A stretch of 45,938 bases of DNA from Bacteroidota bacterium (GCA_023399295.1 JAEWQF010000079.1:1-45938); one strand, 5' to 3'. Numbered from the stretch's first letter, positions 8,419 through 17,371 are shown. Program-made: numbers and translations. The notes: a model not told the origin generated them from the sequence alone.

Positions 8419-9981
8419 ATGCTTATGAGAGTCCACTATTTCCTGTTGACAATCATGCTTTCTCATCTCGTGTTTTCTACTGCCGAAGCCGGAGAAGCAT
8501 CTGTCGTGCCTGCTAACGCAATGCGACCTGCCCACAGCATGGTGCAACCCGACACCACCGATCTGTTTCACAACATCACCGACATCGGTAGGCAGATAGA
8601 ACAACGCAAGACCGGCCAGAATCAGGATCGGCAACAAACAGCTTTTCAATCCGGAGTTGCCGTTGCACGGCACCCGTTGTCACTGGCATCTGTTGACACC
8701 CTTCGCTACAGCAATCCGCTTGATTCGCTCTACAAACGAAATGAACAGGGCATCCTGATGCTTCCACCCCTTGTGGGCCCCTCCTCCTCGCTCATCGGAA
8801 AGACATTCCGCGATACGCTCTTCTACAATCCACTCTTCTTGCCCATGATATTCACCGGTAAGATACTGCCGCGCTCGATCTCTTTCTACTCACCCGATGA
8901 GGAGCCCTACCAGGGGATCCTGATTCCAAAAGAAAAAACGTTCGCACCCAATCTCCAACATGCCGACTTTATACAGGATGTGCGGCGTAGCTATTACCTT
9001 GCCTTTCCCGACAGGATCCGTTACTCGGTGGTCAGTTTCGATGCTTTGCCCAGTCTGGAGAGCAGTGATGCGTTAGTGCGGGAGACCTTCAACCCATTCC
9101 GTGAGCTGATCAAGACCGAGACCAACTTCTCGCTGAGTGCTCCCGGTGTTGAGGTGGCAACAATTGCCAGAAAATACTGGGTTTACAACGGTGAACACTC
9201 CTTTCAGTTCGCACAGAACTACTTCTCCAACAACTGGCACAAGGGTGGTACCAACAACCTGAATTTCAATAGTTATCAGGTGATAAAAGCCAATTATCAG
9301 AAAGATAAGATTCGGTTCAACAACACCTTCGAATGGCGTCTCTCACTCTTCAATGCACCCGATGATTCGGTGCGCAGTTACCGTATTGGCAACGACCAGA
9401 TCCGCTACTACGGTGACTTTGGCCTCACCTCCTTTGTGAAGGGGTGGTCATACTCCATGAATTTGGAGGCCAAGTCGCAGGTATTCAACAACTACAACCC
9501 CAATTCCACCGAGTTGCGTTCGGCGCTACTGGCACCACTTTATGTGAATGCCGGTGTGGGTTTGAAGTACGATTTGAACTGGAAGTCGGATAAGGTGCGT
9601 CACCGCAATTTGAAATGGGAATTGAACCTGGCACCGGTATCAATCAACTACAAGTATGTAGGGAACGATGCGGTGGATGTGAAAAGATATGGCATCCCGG
9701 ATGACAGGAAATCACTGCTTGATATCGGTTCCACCATCACCTCCATCCTGAAGTACAATTTCACCCGCTATGTATCCTGGGATTCGCGTCTTACTTACTT
9801 TACCAGTTATGAGAAGGTGGTGTCTGAGTTTGAAAACAGTCTCAACATGTCGCTCAGCAATGCCTTTTCAACCCGGATCTATGTGAACGTGCGATACGAT
9901 GACGGTGTGCCGGCTGACCCTGATTTCAACTACTGGCAGGTGAACCAGACCCTAAGCTTCGGACTCAACTACAAATGGTGA
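8419..9981 (+). CDS. DUF3078 outer-membrane-type protein
   Basis: Exported protein of unknown function. A signal peptide (about residues 1-26, ending STAEAG) is followed by a polar region (about 30-230). A DUF3078 domain (about 235-520) is rich in alternating aromatic strands, including FAQNYFSNNWHKGGTNN and FNNTFEWRLSLF, and the last residue is Trp. Strand-rich sequence and an aromatic C-terminal residue suggest an outer-membrane beta-barrel. The gene is single on the plus strand between divergent lemA and convergent fmt (3 bp apart), with its own -7 box. DUF3078 proteins are common in Bacteroidetes and have no known reaction. Confidence 0.85.
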   Translation: MLMRVHYFLLTIMLSHLVFSTAEAGEASVVPANAMRPAHSMVQPDTTDLFHNITDIGRQIEQRKTGQNQDRQQTAFQSGVAVARHPLSLASVDTLRYSNPLDSLYKRNEQGILMLPPLVGPSSSLIGKTFRDTLFYNPLFLPMIFTGKILPRSISFYSPDEEPYQGILIPKEKTFAPNLQHADFIQDVRRSYYLAFPDRIRYSVVSFDALPSLESSDALVRETFNPFRELIKTETNFSLSAPGVEVATIARKYWVYNGEHSFQFAQNYFSNNWHKGGTNNLNFNSYQVIKANYQKDKIRFNNTFEWRLSLFNAPDDSVRSYRIGNDQIRYYGDFGLTSFVKGWSYSMNLEAKSQVFNNYNPNSTELRSALLAPLYVNAGVGLKYDLNWKSDKVRHRNLKWELNLAPVSINYKYVGNDAVDVKRYGIPDDRKSLLDIGSTITSILKYNFTRYVSWDSRLTYFTSYEKVVSEFENSLNMSLSNAFSTRIYVNVRYDDGVPADPDFNYWQVNQTLSFGLNYKW

Positions 9982-9984
9982 TCA

Positions 9985-10980
9985 TCAGCTGAAGCAGGCA
10001 TCCTCCGCAAAGGAGTAGCCGTTCAGAAACTCGGCTGTTTTCATGCGTCGCTTGCCCTGCAGTTGCAGGTCGGTGATCCGTATGAAGCCGTCGGCCACCG
10101 CCACATCCAGAAACGATTTGTTGTCACTGCGAATTGTCCCCGCCGGAAGGGTGTGACTGCCGGGTACCTTCTCGCAAGAAAACAACTTGAAACGCAGCGG
10201 CTCCACACCTTGCACCGCAACAAGTTCTGTCCAGGCGGCTGGATAAGGCGAAAGTCCCCTGATCAGGTTTCCTGCCACGTCAACGGAACAATTCCAATCC
10301 ACCTTACAGTGCTCCCTGAAAATCTTGGGCGCACTCCTGAGCAGCTCTCCCTGTTCATGCAATGCTGATTGGGGCACACTGGAAACAGTGCCCTGTAGGA
10401 TACCCTCTACTGTTTTAACTACCAGTTTCGCTCCCATCGTCATCAGACGGTCGTGAAGCATTCCTGCGTTGTCCTCATCGTGTATGATGCACTTCTCTTG
10501 CAATAGGATGCGGCCCGTGTCGATTTCGTGTGAGAGGAAGAAGGTAGTGACCCCGGTCACTTTCTCGCCGTTGATCAGCGCCCAATTGATGGGCGCGGCA
10601 CCACGGTATTGCGGCAGGAGCGAAGCATGCAGGTTGAAGGTGCCCAGCGGGGGCAGATTCCATACCACCTCGGGCAACATGCGGAAGGCGACCACGACCT
10701 GCAGGTCGGCATGCAACGCACGCAACTGCTCCAGGAATGAGGGGTCTTTGAGGCTCACCGGTTGCAACAGCGACAATCCCCTGTCCAGGGCATACTGCTT
10801 CACTGCAGAGGGTTGCAACTTGAGGCCTCTGCCCACTGGCTTGTCGGGCATGGTGATCACCCCCACTACGTTGTACCCCTTTTCAACAAGGGCATCGAGC
10901 GATGCAACTGCAAATTCGGGAGTGCCCATGAAGACAATTCGCAACGATTCTCGGGTGATCGATTTCATAAGCTCATTCAT
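9985..10980 (-). CDS. fmt: Methionyl-tRNA formyltransferase
   Basis: Formylates initiator Met-tRNA using 10-formyl-tetrahydrofolate. The Rossmann-like N-domain begins LRIVFMGTPEFAV, and the active site shows FNLHASLLPQYRGAAP with the catalytic Asn/His, followed by THF-binding HEIDTG. The C-terminal tRNA-binding domain ends near KTAEFLNGYSF. The frame is open further upstream inside clcA, but ATG 10980 (MNELMKS) or ATG 10968 (MKSITRE) gives the family length. The first overlaps the clcA stop by 8 bp, favouring coupling, and is used here. Last gene of the recR operon. Confidence 0.96.
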   Translation of the reverse strand: MNELMKSITRESLRIVFMGTPEFAVASLDALVEKGYNVVGVITMPDKPVGRGLKLQPSAVKQYALDRGLSLLQPVSLKDPSFLEQLRALHADLQVVVAFRMLPEVVWNLPPLGTFNLHASLLPQYRGAAPINWALINGEKVTGVTTFFLSHEIDTGRILLQEKCIIHDEDNAGMLHDRLMTMGAKLVVKTVEGILQGTVSSVPQSALHEQGELLRSAPKIFREHCKVDWNCSVDVAGNLIRGLSPYPAAWTELVAVQGVEPLRFKLFSCEKVPGSHTLPAGTIRSDNKSFLDVAVADGFIRITDLQLQGKRRMKTAEFLNGYSFAEDACFS

Positions 10981-12763
10981 TGGTGTCAGAATAATTTTCC
11001 ACCAGCACCTCCCGGTAGGAGTTGAAGACCGACGATTGCGAGAGGATGCCCTTGTAGATGCCCTTGCTGTCGACAACCGGCAGGTTCCATGCTTTGGTGT
11101 TTTCAAATTGTGCCATCACCTGCTCCATGGTTGAGGTGATCTCCACTTTCGCAGGTGCCCCCACCATGAACTTCTCCACAGTGAAGCGATCGTAGAGCTC
11201 CGGTCGGAACATGATGTTGCGTATGTCGTTGATCAGTACCATGCCCAACAGCTTGCCCTCATCGTTCACCACCGGGAAGATGTTGCGGTTGGAGACGGAG
11301 ATCACCTTCACCATCTCACCGAGGGTGTCACGTGGCTTCACGGTGGGGATGTCGGTCTCCAGCAGATCCTCGACCTTCAGGAAGGTGAGTACTGCCTTGT
11401 CTTTGTGGTGGGTGATCAGTTCACCTCTCTTGGCCAGCCGGATGGCATAGATGCTGTGTTTTTCGAACACCAGGATGGTGCCGTAGGAGACCAGTGAGAC
11501 GATCATCAATGGGAGAAACAGGTCGTAGCCGCCTGTCAGCTCTGCAATAAGAAAGGTGCCGGTGAGTGGTGCATGCATCACACCAGCCAGCACGCCGGCC
11601 ATCCCCATCAAAGCAAAATTCTCCTGTGGCAGGTAAGCGGTATAACCCAGCTGATTGAGCGTGTAGGAAAAGATGAAGCCCGCAATGCACCCCAGGAAGA
11701 GCGTAGGAGCGAAGACACCGCCGGTACCGCCCCCACCATTGGTGGCACTGGTGGCAAACACCTTGAAGAGGATCACCAGCAGTAGAAACATGACAATAGC
11801 CCAGCGGCTCTCCAGGTTGTAGAAGAAGCTCTCCTTGGTGAGGGTGAGAAAACCGTCATCGCCTGCCAGCAGCGTGTTGATGGTGTTGTAGCCCTCCCCG
11901 TAGAGTGGAGGGAAAAAGAAGATCAGCAGACTGAGCAACACACCGCCAAGTAGAAACCGTCTCCATGGTGCCATGCCATGGAAGATGCCCTCCAGCCAGC
12001 TCATGACCCGTATCACGTAGAGCGACAGGAAACCACACAGCATACCGAGCAGGATCACGTAAGGGATGCGGTTCAGCAGAAACGGCTCTACCAGGGTGTA
12101 GGCGAACATGGCATCCATGCCGTTGAGCAGGTAGGAGACGGTGGTGGCGGTGACTGCCGTCACCAGCAGCGGCAGGATGGAGGAGATGGTGAGGTCGAGG
12201 AGCAACACCTCGATGACAAACAGGATGCCGGCGATGGGTGCCTTGAAGATGCCGGCGATGGCACCGGCAGCACCACAGCCCACCAGGATCATCAGGCTGT
12301 GTTGTTCCAGCCGGAAGAGGCGTCCCAGGTTGGAACCGATGGCGGAGCCGGTGAGCACGATGGGTGCCTCCGCGCCCACCGAACCGCCGAAACCGATGGT
12401 GATGGAGCTGGCAGCCAGCGAGGTGTAGATGTTGTGTGGCTTGATGCGGCTCTTGCGTTGAGAGATCGCAAAGAGTATCTTGGTGACCCCGTGGCTGATG
12501 TCGTCTTTCACCAGATGCCTCACGAAGATGCCAGCTGCCAGGATCCCCACGATGGGGAAGAGCAGGTAGGAAAAGTTGAGATTATCCCGGCTGAAGTTTT
12601 CAGTGAGGAATACCTGGAAGAAATGGATGGAGCTCTTTAACAGCCAGGCTGCCAGCGCTGTGGTAATCCCCACCAGGAAGCTCACAAACAGCAGGAAGTG
12701 ACGCTCCTTGATATGGGAGTCGCGCCACAACAGAAATTGATTGAAAATTGATTTTACTTGCAT
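10973..12763 (-). CDS. ClC-type chloride channel/antiporter with C-terminal CBS pair
   Basis: Integral membrane ClC protein moving chloride or another anion, probably as a proton antiporter. About ten hydrophobic helices span residues 20-430. The selectivity motifs are recognisable: GSVGAEAPIV (the GxEGP motif, with the gating Glu kept but Gly replaced by Ala) and GGTGGVFAPTLFLG. Two CBS domains (about 445-500 and 515-585, the latter with WNLPVVDSKG) probably sense adenine nucleotides. The ATG at 12763 is preferred over the upstream TTG. It lies between sua5 and fmt in an otherwise translation-related operon, with a possible internal promoter box at 12791. Confidence 0.93.
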   Translation of the reverse strand: MQVKSIFNQFLLWRDSHIKERHFLLFVSFLVGITTALAAWLLKSSIHFFQVFLTENFSRDNLNFSYLLFPIVGILAAGIFVRHLVKDDISHGVTKILFAISQRKSRIKPHNIYTSLAASSITIGFGGSVGAEAPIVLTGSAIGSNLGRLFRLEQHSLMILVGCGAAGAIAGIFKAPIAGILFVIEVLLLDLTISSILPLLVTAVTATTVSYLLNGMDAMFAYTLVEPFLLNRIPYVILLGMLCGFLSLYVIRVMSWLEGIFHGMAPWRRFLLGGVLLSLLIFFFPPLYGEGYNTINTLLAGDDGFLTLTKESFFYNLESRWAIVMFLLLVILFKVFATSATNGGGGTGGVFAPTLFLGCIAGFIFSYTLNQLGYTAYLPQENFALMGMAGVLAGVMHAPLTGTFLIAELTGGYDLFLPLMIVSLVSYGTILVFEKHSIYAIRLAKRGELITHHKDKAVLTFLKVEDLLETDIPTVKPRDTLGEMVKVISVSNRNIFPVVNDEGKLLGMVLINDIRNIMFRPELYDRFTVEKFMVGAPAKVEITSTMEQVMAQFENTKAWNLPVVDSKGIYKGILSQSSVFNSYREVLVENYSDTNE

Positions 12764-12790
12764 CAACCGTAACAATTCAGGTTCCGTTTG

Positions 12791-12798
12791 CAAAGATA
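12791..12798 (-). promoter_or_regulatory. Candidate -7 box in front of clcA-type gene
   Basis: TATCTTTG on the minus strand, 28 bp before the clcA start and just past the end of the preceding gene. It would allow clc and fmt to be expressed independently of recR. Single element only. Confidence 0.4.
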
Positions 12799-12808
12799 AC
12801 CAAATTCT

Positions 12809-13372
12809 TCACTTGCGGATAATCTGTATGGAGCCGTTTCGACTCAACCGGATGATGGAAGAGGATTTGGCATCCACCTGTTCTTTTTGACGATGGGTGA
12901 CCACATAGTCTACTCCCTCTTTGATCTCCCTGCTGATGTGTGAAAAGCGGGAGGGTGAGGGTGTGCCACTGATATTGGCTGAGGTGGAAACGATGGGTTT
13001 GCGGTACTGTTTGCATAGCTCACGCGAGAACAGCTCATCGGTGATCCGTATGCCTACCGTGCCGTCCGAGGCAATCAACGCAGGTGCCAGATTGCGGGCT
13101 CCCTCGTAGATGATGGTGAGCGGTTTGTCGGTCAGTTCAATCAGATCCCAGGCAATCTCCGGGATGTCGGCCACGTAGTGCTGCAGCTTTACCGGGTTGT
13201 CGAGCAGCAGCAGCATCGACTTGCTGTCGTCGCGTTGCTTGAGTGCAAAGATCTTTTTTACCGCCTCTTCGTTGGTGGCATCACAACCGATGCCCCAAAT
13301 GGTATCGGTGGGGTAGAGGATGATTCCTCCATTTCTCATCACCTCGCATGCCTTTTTGATATCTTCCTGCAT
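12809..13372 (-). CDS. tsaC: L-threonylcarbamoyladenylate synthase (Sua5/YciO/YrdC family)
   Basis: Makes threonylcarbamoyl-AMP from Thr, bicarbonate and ATP for the t6A37 modification of tRNAs reading ANN codons. The 187-residue protein is a single YrdC domain. It shows GGIILYPTDTIWGIGCDA, KQRDDSKSMLLLL (KR.....P-like nucleotide pocket), DGTVGIRI and STSANISGTPS. It is the short form without the Sua5 C-terminal domain, so it would need no fused partner. A YciO paralogue function cannot be excluded. It starts 45 bp after the GNAT gene and is followed by the ClC gene. Confidence 0.9.
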   Translation of the reverse strand: MQEDIKKACEVMRNGGIILYPTDTIWGIGCDATNEEAVKKIFALKQRDDSKSMLLLLDNPVKLQHYVADIPEIAWDLIELTDKPLTIIYEGARNLAPALIASDGTVGIRITDELFSRELCKQYRKPIVSTSANISGTPSPSRFSHISREIKEGVDYVVTHRQKEQVDAKSSSIIRLSRNGSIQIIRK

Positions 13373-13417
13373 GATTTGTTGTTGCTATTTGTTTGAATGT
13401 AGTGACAGCTGCATCTG

Positions 13418-13945
13418 TCAGCAATTGATTCGCTGCATCACAGTGACACCGGTAAAACAGTCATCCGCACGGATCCAATCCTTCAATATGCCTGACGTCT
13501 CGTAGCCTGCTTTCTGGAACAGTCGCATGCTGGCAGTGTTCGTAGTGGGTACATGGGCATAGAGCTGCCTGAGACGCAGAAAACCAAAGGCATACTCTTC
13601 CAGCAGCTGAAGCGCCTGCAGCCCAAAGCCCTGTTGTCGCTCTGCCGCTTCCACCAGAATGCCTACCGCCGCTCTCAGGTGAAAAGGATCGAAATCATAA
13701 AGATCGACTGCGCCAATAGTCTTCTCTTGCGCTTTGAGGGTGATCATCATGCGCAGCTGACGGTCACTGAAGATGTCCTGGTTCGAATTGGCAAGATACT
13801 GACGCAGGGTGTAACGTGAGAAGGGAACGGTCGCATTGCCCAGAACCCATTGCCGTGTATCGTTCTCCCATTGGTAGAGCTGTTCCAGGTCTTCCGGCTC
13901 GGTAGCCCGCAGACGGATCTTGTTATTTTCCAGCAGCAGTGTCAT
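13418..13945 (-). CDS. GNAT family N-acetyltransferase (RimJ/RimL/SpeG-like)
   Basis: Acetyl-CoA-dependent acetyltransferase of unknown acceptor. One GNAT domain fills the 175 residues: LRATEPEDLEQLYQWEN at the N-terminus, IGAVDLYDFDPFHLRAAVGILV as strands 3-4, then the CoA loop ERQQGFGLQALQLLEEYAF, and NTASMRLFQKAGYETSG near the end. This layout is typical of the RimJ/RimL subgroup and of spermidine acetyltransferases, but the substrate cannot be read. Its start overlaps the end of the membrane-protein gene by 23 bp. Confidence 0.9.
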   Translation of the reverse strand: MTLLLENNKIRLRATEPEDLEQLYQWENDTRQWVLGNATVPFSRYTLRQYLANSNQDIFSDRQLRMMITLKAQEKTIGAVDLYDFDPFHLRAAVGILVEAAERQQGFGLQALQLLEEYAFGFLRLRQLYAHVPTTNTASMRLFQKAGYETSGILKDWIRADDCFTGVTVMQRINC

Positions 13946-14432
13946 CGCTTTCGTTATCTTGATTCTCCTGTTCTACGTCTGCGCTATCAACAGGTTCTGT
14001 AAGAAGACTCTCCAGTTCCTGTTGCGAAGGCCGACAAAATAGAAAGACAATGAACAGCACCACGGCAAACCAGAAGAAATTCATGTTGCGTGAAATGCCG
14101 AACAACACCACATGCAGGAGGGTCACCAGCGTGAGGATGTAATGACGCCACAGGAAAGCCTGTTGGTAACACCTCCTCGCTTCCTCCCATGCAAGGGGAG
14201 GGTTGCTGTTTCGGAGGCGTTTGGAAAACCATCTCAGAATCAGTGGAATGGTGATCAGGGTGACCACGATGAGGTACCGTTCAAGGGTGATGTGGATGGG
14301 TTGACTCTCCCGCCAGAAAGGGAGGAGCTGAAACAGCACCAACAGCAACAACAAGCCTGTCAGTAACAGGCTGAATAGAAAGTGACGCTGCAGCTTCTGC
14401 ACCGTTGTGGTTACATTTCCGGTCCGGTTCAT
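13923..14432 (-). CDS. Hypothetical membrane protein
   Basis: I do not recognise a family. The 169-residue protein has four likely membrane helices: about residues 18-40 (Leu-rich), 48-68, 96-114 and 117-134. They alternate with short basic loops, and an acidic cytoplasmic-type tail (EPVDSADVEQENQDNESDD) ends the protein. The start ATG overlaps the recR stop in an ATGA arrangement, and its end overlaps the GNAT gene, so it is clearly translated within the operon. No catalytic motif is visible. Confidence 0.8.
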   Translation of the reverse strand: MNRTGNVTTTVQKLQRHFLFSLLLTGLLLLLVLFQLLPFWRESQPIHITLERYLIVVTLITIPLILRWFSKRLRNSNPPLAWEEARRCYQQAFLWRHYILTLVTLLHVVLFGISRNMNFFWFAVVLFIVFLFCRPSQQELESLLTEPVDSADVEQENQDNESDDTAAGK

Positions 14433-15061
14433 TTGTTCATCAGTTTATAGGAATCGTTAAAAGGTGTCCGGTTCAGGATGGATCGCCCCAGTGTCACCTC
14501 GTCGGCATACTCAATCTCATCGCCAATGGAGACACCCCTGGCAATGATGCTTACATTCACCGGGTATGCCTGCAACCTTCGAAAGATGTAGAAGTTGGTG
14601 GTGTCACCTTCCATGGTGGCACTCAGTGCCAGGATCACTTCCCGGATCTCACCCTCTTTCACCCGTTGTTCGAGGCTGCCGATCTCCAGGTCGGAGGGGC
14701 CGATGCCGTCGATGGGTGAGATGATGCCCCCCAGCACATGATACAGTCCGTTGAATTGCATTGTTTTCTCGATGGCCATCACCTCTTTCACGTTTTCAAC
14801 CACGCAGAGCAACGCGCTGTCGCGTGTGCTGTCGGCACAGATGCTGCAGACGACACTGTCGGAGATGTTGTGACAGTGGCTGCAATAGGTAATCTCCCGG
14901 CGCATTTTAAGCAAGGCTTCCGCAAAATGGGTCACCTTCTCCTCCTCCTGACGCAACAGGTGCAAGGCCAGGCGCAGGGCAGTCTTTCTGCCAATGCCCG
15001 GTAAACGGGCAAATTCGTTCACCGCATTTTCAAGCAGAGCCGACGGATAGGAACTGTTCAT
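14429..15061 (-). CDS. recR: Recombination mediator RecR
   Basis: Works with RecO/RecF to load RecA on gapped DNA. The 210-residue protein has the N-terminal helix-hairpin-helix FARLPGIGRKTALRLALHLL (about residues 13-33), the C4 zinc finger CSHC...CSIC (about 56-72), and a Toprim domain beginning LLCVVENVKEVMAIE (about 80-175) with HVLGGIISPIDGIGP. A C-terminal Walker B-like region completes it. It is first in a six-gene run and has the best promoter match in the window, 25 bp or more upstream. Confidence 0.97.
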   Translation of the reverse strand: MNSSYPSALLENAVNEFARLPGIGRKTALRLALHLLRQEEEKVTHFAEALLKMRREITYCSHCHNISDSVVCSICADSTRDSALLCVVENVKEVMAIEKTMQFNGLYHVLGGIISPIDGIGPSDLEIGSLEQRVKEGEIREVILALSATMEGDTTNFYIFRRLQAYPVNVSIIARGVSIGDEIEYADEVTLGRSILNRTPFNDSYKLMNK

Positions 15062-15085
15062 ATCGGTTCAAAGGTTGTTGTGGCG

Positions 15086-15117
15086 CAAAGATACGATGAT
15101 TCAATGTATCGCACAAA
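15086..15117 (-). promoter_or_regulatory. recR operon promoter (TTTG-N20-TATCTTTG)
   Basis: On the minus strand a TTTG (15117-15114) is separated by exactly 20 bp from TATCTTTG (15093-15086), a full match to the Bacteroidetes -33/-7 consensus. The predicted start site is about 20 bases before the recR ATG. Confidence 0.7.
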
Positions 15118-15194
15118 TAACTTTTTGGAGTCACAAATGATAGTTCAAGAGCGTATTTTTAACCCGATTTCGTGTTTCATTTGATATAAGTTTG

Positions 15195-15202
15195 TAATTT
15201 TG
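15195..15202 (+). promoter_or_regulatory. Candidate -7 box of serA-serC promoter
   Basis: TAATTTTG on the plus strand, 43 bp before the serA ATG. It fits TAnnTTTG. The -33 region has only TTTC at 23-bp spacing, so the second element is weak. Confidence 0.5.
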
Positions 15203-15245
15203 TGACTCCCTTTACCGGGGAGATCTTATACTGACAAAACAAACT

Positions 15246-16181
15246 ATGAAAATACTTTTAGCTACCAGTAAACCATTTGCTAAACAGGCGGTGGAACAGA
15301 TTCAAAAGATCATTGAATCTGCGGGTCATTGCTTTGAAAAGCTGGAGGGCTACACCGATAAGGCCCAATTTGTGGAAGCCATAAAGGATGTCAACGCGCT
15401 GATTGTCAGGAGTGATGTCGTTGACTGTGAGCTGATGGAGGCGGCTCCCGACCTGAAAGTGGTGGTACGCGCAGGTTCAGGAACCGACAATGTGGATCTG
15501 GAAACAGCCACCAACCGTGATATTTGCGTAATGAACACCCCGGGACAAAATGCCAATGCCGTGGCTGAGCTGCTGTTCGGCATGCTCATCTACATGCAGC
15601 GGAACCAGTTCGACGGGAGCGTGGGCAGTGAGATATCTGAGAAGCGTCTGGGACTCTATGCCTTTGGCAGTGTGGCCAAGATGGTTGCCAAGATTGCCCG
15701 TGGTTTCGGCATGCGGGTCAATGCCTACTCACCAACTCTTTCGCACGATGATCTCCGGAAAGAGGGTGAATATGGCGTGTTTACTGTCTACAGCAACAGC
15801 GAGCTGTTTGAGCAGAGCGATTTCGTTTCCCTCCATATGCCACTGCTGGAGGAGACGCGCAACCGTGTGAACTACGACCTGCTCTCGCTGATGCCTCCCG
15901 ACGGGGTACTGATCAATACAGCCCGCAGTGAGCTTGTGGTGGAAGAGGACCTGCTGCGAATCATGGATGAACGGCCTCACTTCCGCTATATCACCGATGT
16001 GAAACCGGTACATCATACAGAGTTCCAGGCACGATTCCCGAAACGATACTTCGCAACACCAAAGAAAACAGGTGCACAGACCAGCGAAGCCAACATCAAT
16101 GCAGGACTGGCTGCCGCCAGTCAGATTGTCGCTTTCTTCCGGAACGGTGACGAACGATTCAGAGTGAACAACAAATCATAA
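15246..16181 (+). CDS. serA: D-3-phosphoglycerate dehydrogenase (short, lysine-type)
   Basis: First step of serine synthesis: NAD-dependent oxidation of 3-phosphoglycerate to 3-phosphohydroxypyruvate. This is a D-2-hydroxyacid dehydrogenase fold of 311 residues without the C-terminal ACT domain, so feedback by serine as in the E. coli enzyme is not expected. Substrate-side motifs VRAGSGTDNVD and NTARSELVVEEDLL (Arg227) are present. The usual catalytic TPH is TPK here (Lys273). The Rossmann loop reads YAFGSVAK and not GxGxxG. Both traits recall the lysine-type PGDHs of Bacteroides and Entamoeba. serC follows after 13 bp, which supports the assignment. Confidence 0.9.
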   Translation: MKILLATSKPFAKQAVEQIQKIIESAGHCFEKLEGYTDKAQFVEAIKDVNALIVRSDVVDCELMEAAPDLKVVVRAGSGTDNVDLETATNRDICVMNTPGQNANAVAELLFGMLIYMQRNQFDGSVGSEISEKRLGLYAFGSVAKMVAKIARGFGMRVNAYSPTLSHDDLRKEGEYGVFTVYSNSELFEQSDFVSLHMPLLEETRNRVNYDLLSLMPPDGVLINTARSELVVEEDLLRIMDERPHFRYITDVKPVHHTEFQARFPKRYFATPKKTGAQTSEANINAGLAAASQIVAFFRNGDERFRVNNKS

Positions 16182-16194
16182 AAAGGTTAATCGA

Positions 16195-17274
16195 ATGAAG
16201 AAGTACAATTTTAACGCCGGACCCTGTGTATTGCCCAGGTCGGCTGTAGAGTCAGCCATCGAGGCGATCCGTGATTTCGACAATACCGGCATCGGTATCC
16301 TGGAGATCTCTCACCGTACCCCCGGCTGGGAGCGTATCATGAAAGAGACAGCCGATCTCTGGAAAGAGCTGTTGCAGATCCCCGACAATTACCATGTACT
16401 ATTTCTGGGAGGAGGTGCCAGCATGCAGTTCCTCAATGTGCCTGCCAACCTGTTGCAAAAGAAAGCAGCCTATCTGCAGACCGGTGTCTGGGCAAAGAAG
16501 GCAATCAAGGAGGCGAAGTACTACGGTGCGGTTGAAGTTGTCGCTTCCTCGGAAGACAAGAATTATTCCTATGTCCCCAAGGGATACACCATACCGGCTG
16601 ATGCCGACTATTTCCATGTCACCACAAACAACACCATTTACGGTACCGAGATTCATGAGGATATCGACAGCCCGGTGACACTGGTTGCCGATATGTCGTC
16701 CGATATCATGAGCCGTCCGGTAGATGTCTCAAAGTATGGAATCATCTATGGTGGTGCCCAGAAGAATGTGGGCCCTGCCGGTGTTGCTTTTGTCATTGTC
16801 AGGGAGGATATCCTTGGCAAACTGGACCGTCCCCTGCAGACAATGATCGACTATCGCACCCACATCGGTGATGTCGAGAAGAACCGCTCCATGTTCAATA
16901 CCCCTCCCGTCTTCCCAATCTTCGTGATGCACGAGACACTCAAATGGGTCAAAGAACTGGGTGGACTGGAAGCAATGCAGCAACTAAACCGTGAAAAGGC
17001 GGCCTTGCTCTATGCCGAGATCGACCGCAATCCACTCTTCGTGGGTACAGCTGCAAATGAAGACCGTTCATTGATGAACGTCTGCTTCGTGATGAGCGAG
17101 CAACACAAAGAAAAAGAGACCGCCTTCCTCGAGTTTGCCAAGGAGAGAGGCATGGTCGGCATCAAAGGACACCGCTCGGTGGGCGGCTTCCGCGCCTCCA
17201 TCTACAACGCCTGCCCCAAGGAGGCTGTGGAGGCTTTGGTCGCTTGCATGCAGGATTTCGAGAAGCAGCTCTGA
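16195..17274 (+). CDS. serC: Phosphoserine aminotransferase
   Basis: Converts 3-phosphohydroxypyruvate and glutamate to phosphoserine and 2-oxoglutarate, using PLP. It also serves the pyridoxal pathway in some bacteria. The 359-residue length is normal. It shows KKYNFNAGPCVLPRSAVE at the start, HVLFLGGGASMQF, the PLP lysine in YGGAQKNVGPAG (Lys190), and the C-terminal GHRSVGGFRASIYNA, which is diagnostic for SerC. It is the second gene of the serA-serC operon and is followed by a strong terminator. Confidence 0.98.
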   Translation: MKKYNFNAGPCVLPRSAVESAIEAIRDFDNTGIGILEISHRTPGWERIMKETADLWKELLQIPDNYHVLFLGGGASMQFLNVPANLLQKKAAYLQTGVWAKKAIKEAKYYGAVEVVASSEDKNYSYVPKGYTIPADADYFHVTTNNTIYGTEIHEDIDSPVTLVADMSSDIMSRPVDVSKYGIIYGGAQKNVGPAGVAFVIVREDILGKLDRPLQTMIDYRTHIGDVEKNRSMFNTPPVFPIFVMHETLKWVKELGGLEAMQQLNREKAALLYAEIDRNPLFVGTAANEDRSLMNVCFVMSEQHKEKETAFLEFAKERGMVGIKGHRSVGGFRASIYNACPKEAVEALVACMQDFEKQL

Positions 17275-17296
17275 GGCGCCCTCGTATAACTTTTTC

Positions 17297-17338
17297 AGGG
17301 CTGTCGCAACGGTTGTGTTGTGACAGCCTTTTTTGTTT
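17297..17338 (+). terminator. Intrinsic terminator of serA-serC
   Basis: A 12-bp stem, GGCTGTCGCAAC pairing with GTTGTGACAGCC (one G-U pair), closes a 6-base loop and is followed by six T then GTTT. It begins 25 bp after the serC stop. Confidence 0.93.
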
Positions 17339-17371
17339 ACGTTTATTTAACGGAAAATAATTGGAAAATAA

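Noticed and set aside
11978..12640. 220-residue Asp/Gly/His-rich plus-strand frame
   Set aside because: Antisense of the ClC gene; the odd composition comes from reverse reading of hydrophobic codons.
15203..15245. Riboswitch or leader peptide before serA
   Set aside because: The leader is only about 40 bases and shows no structure or short coding frame.
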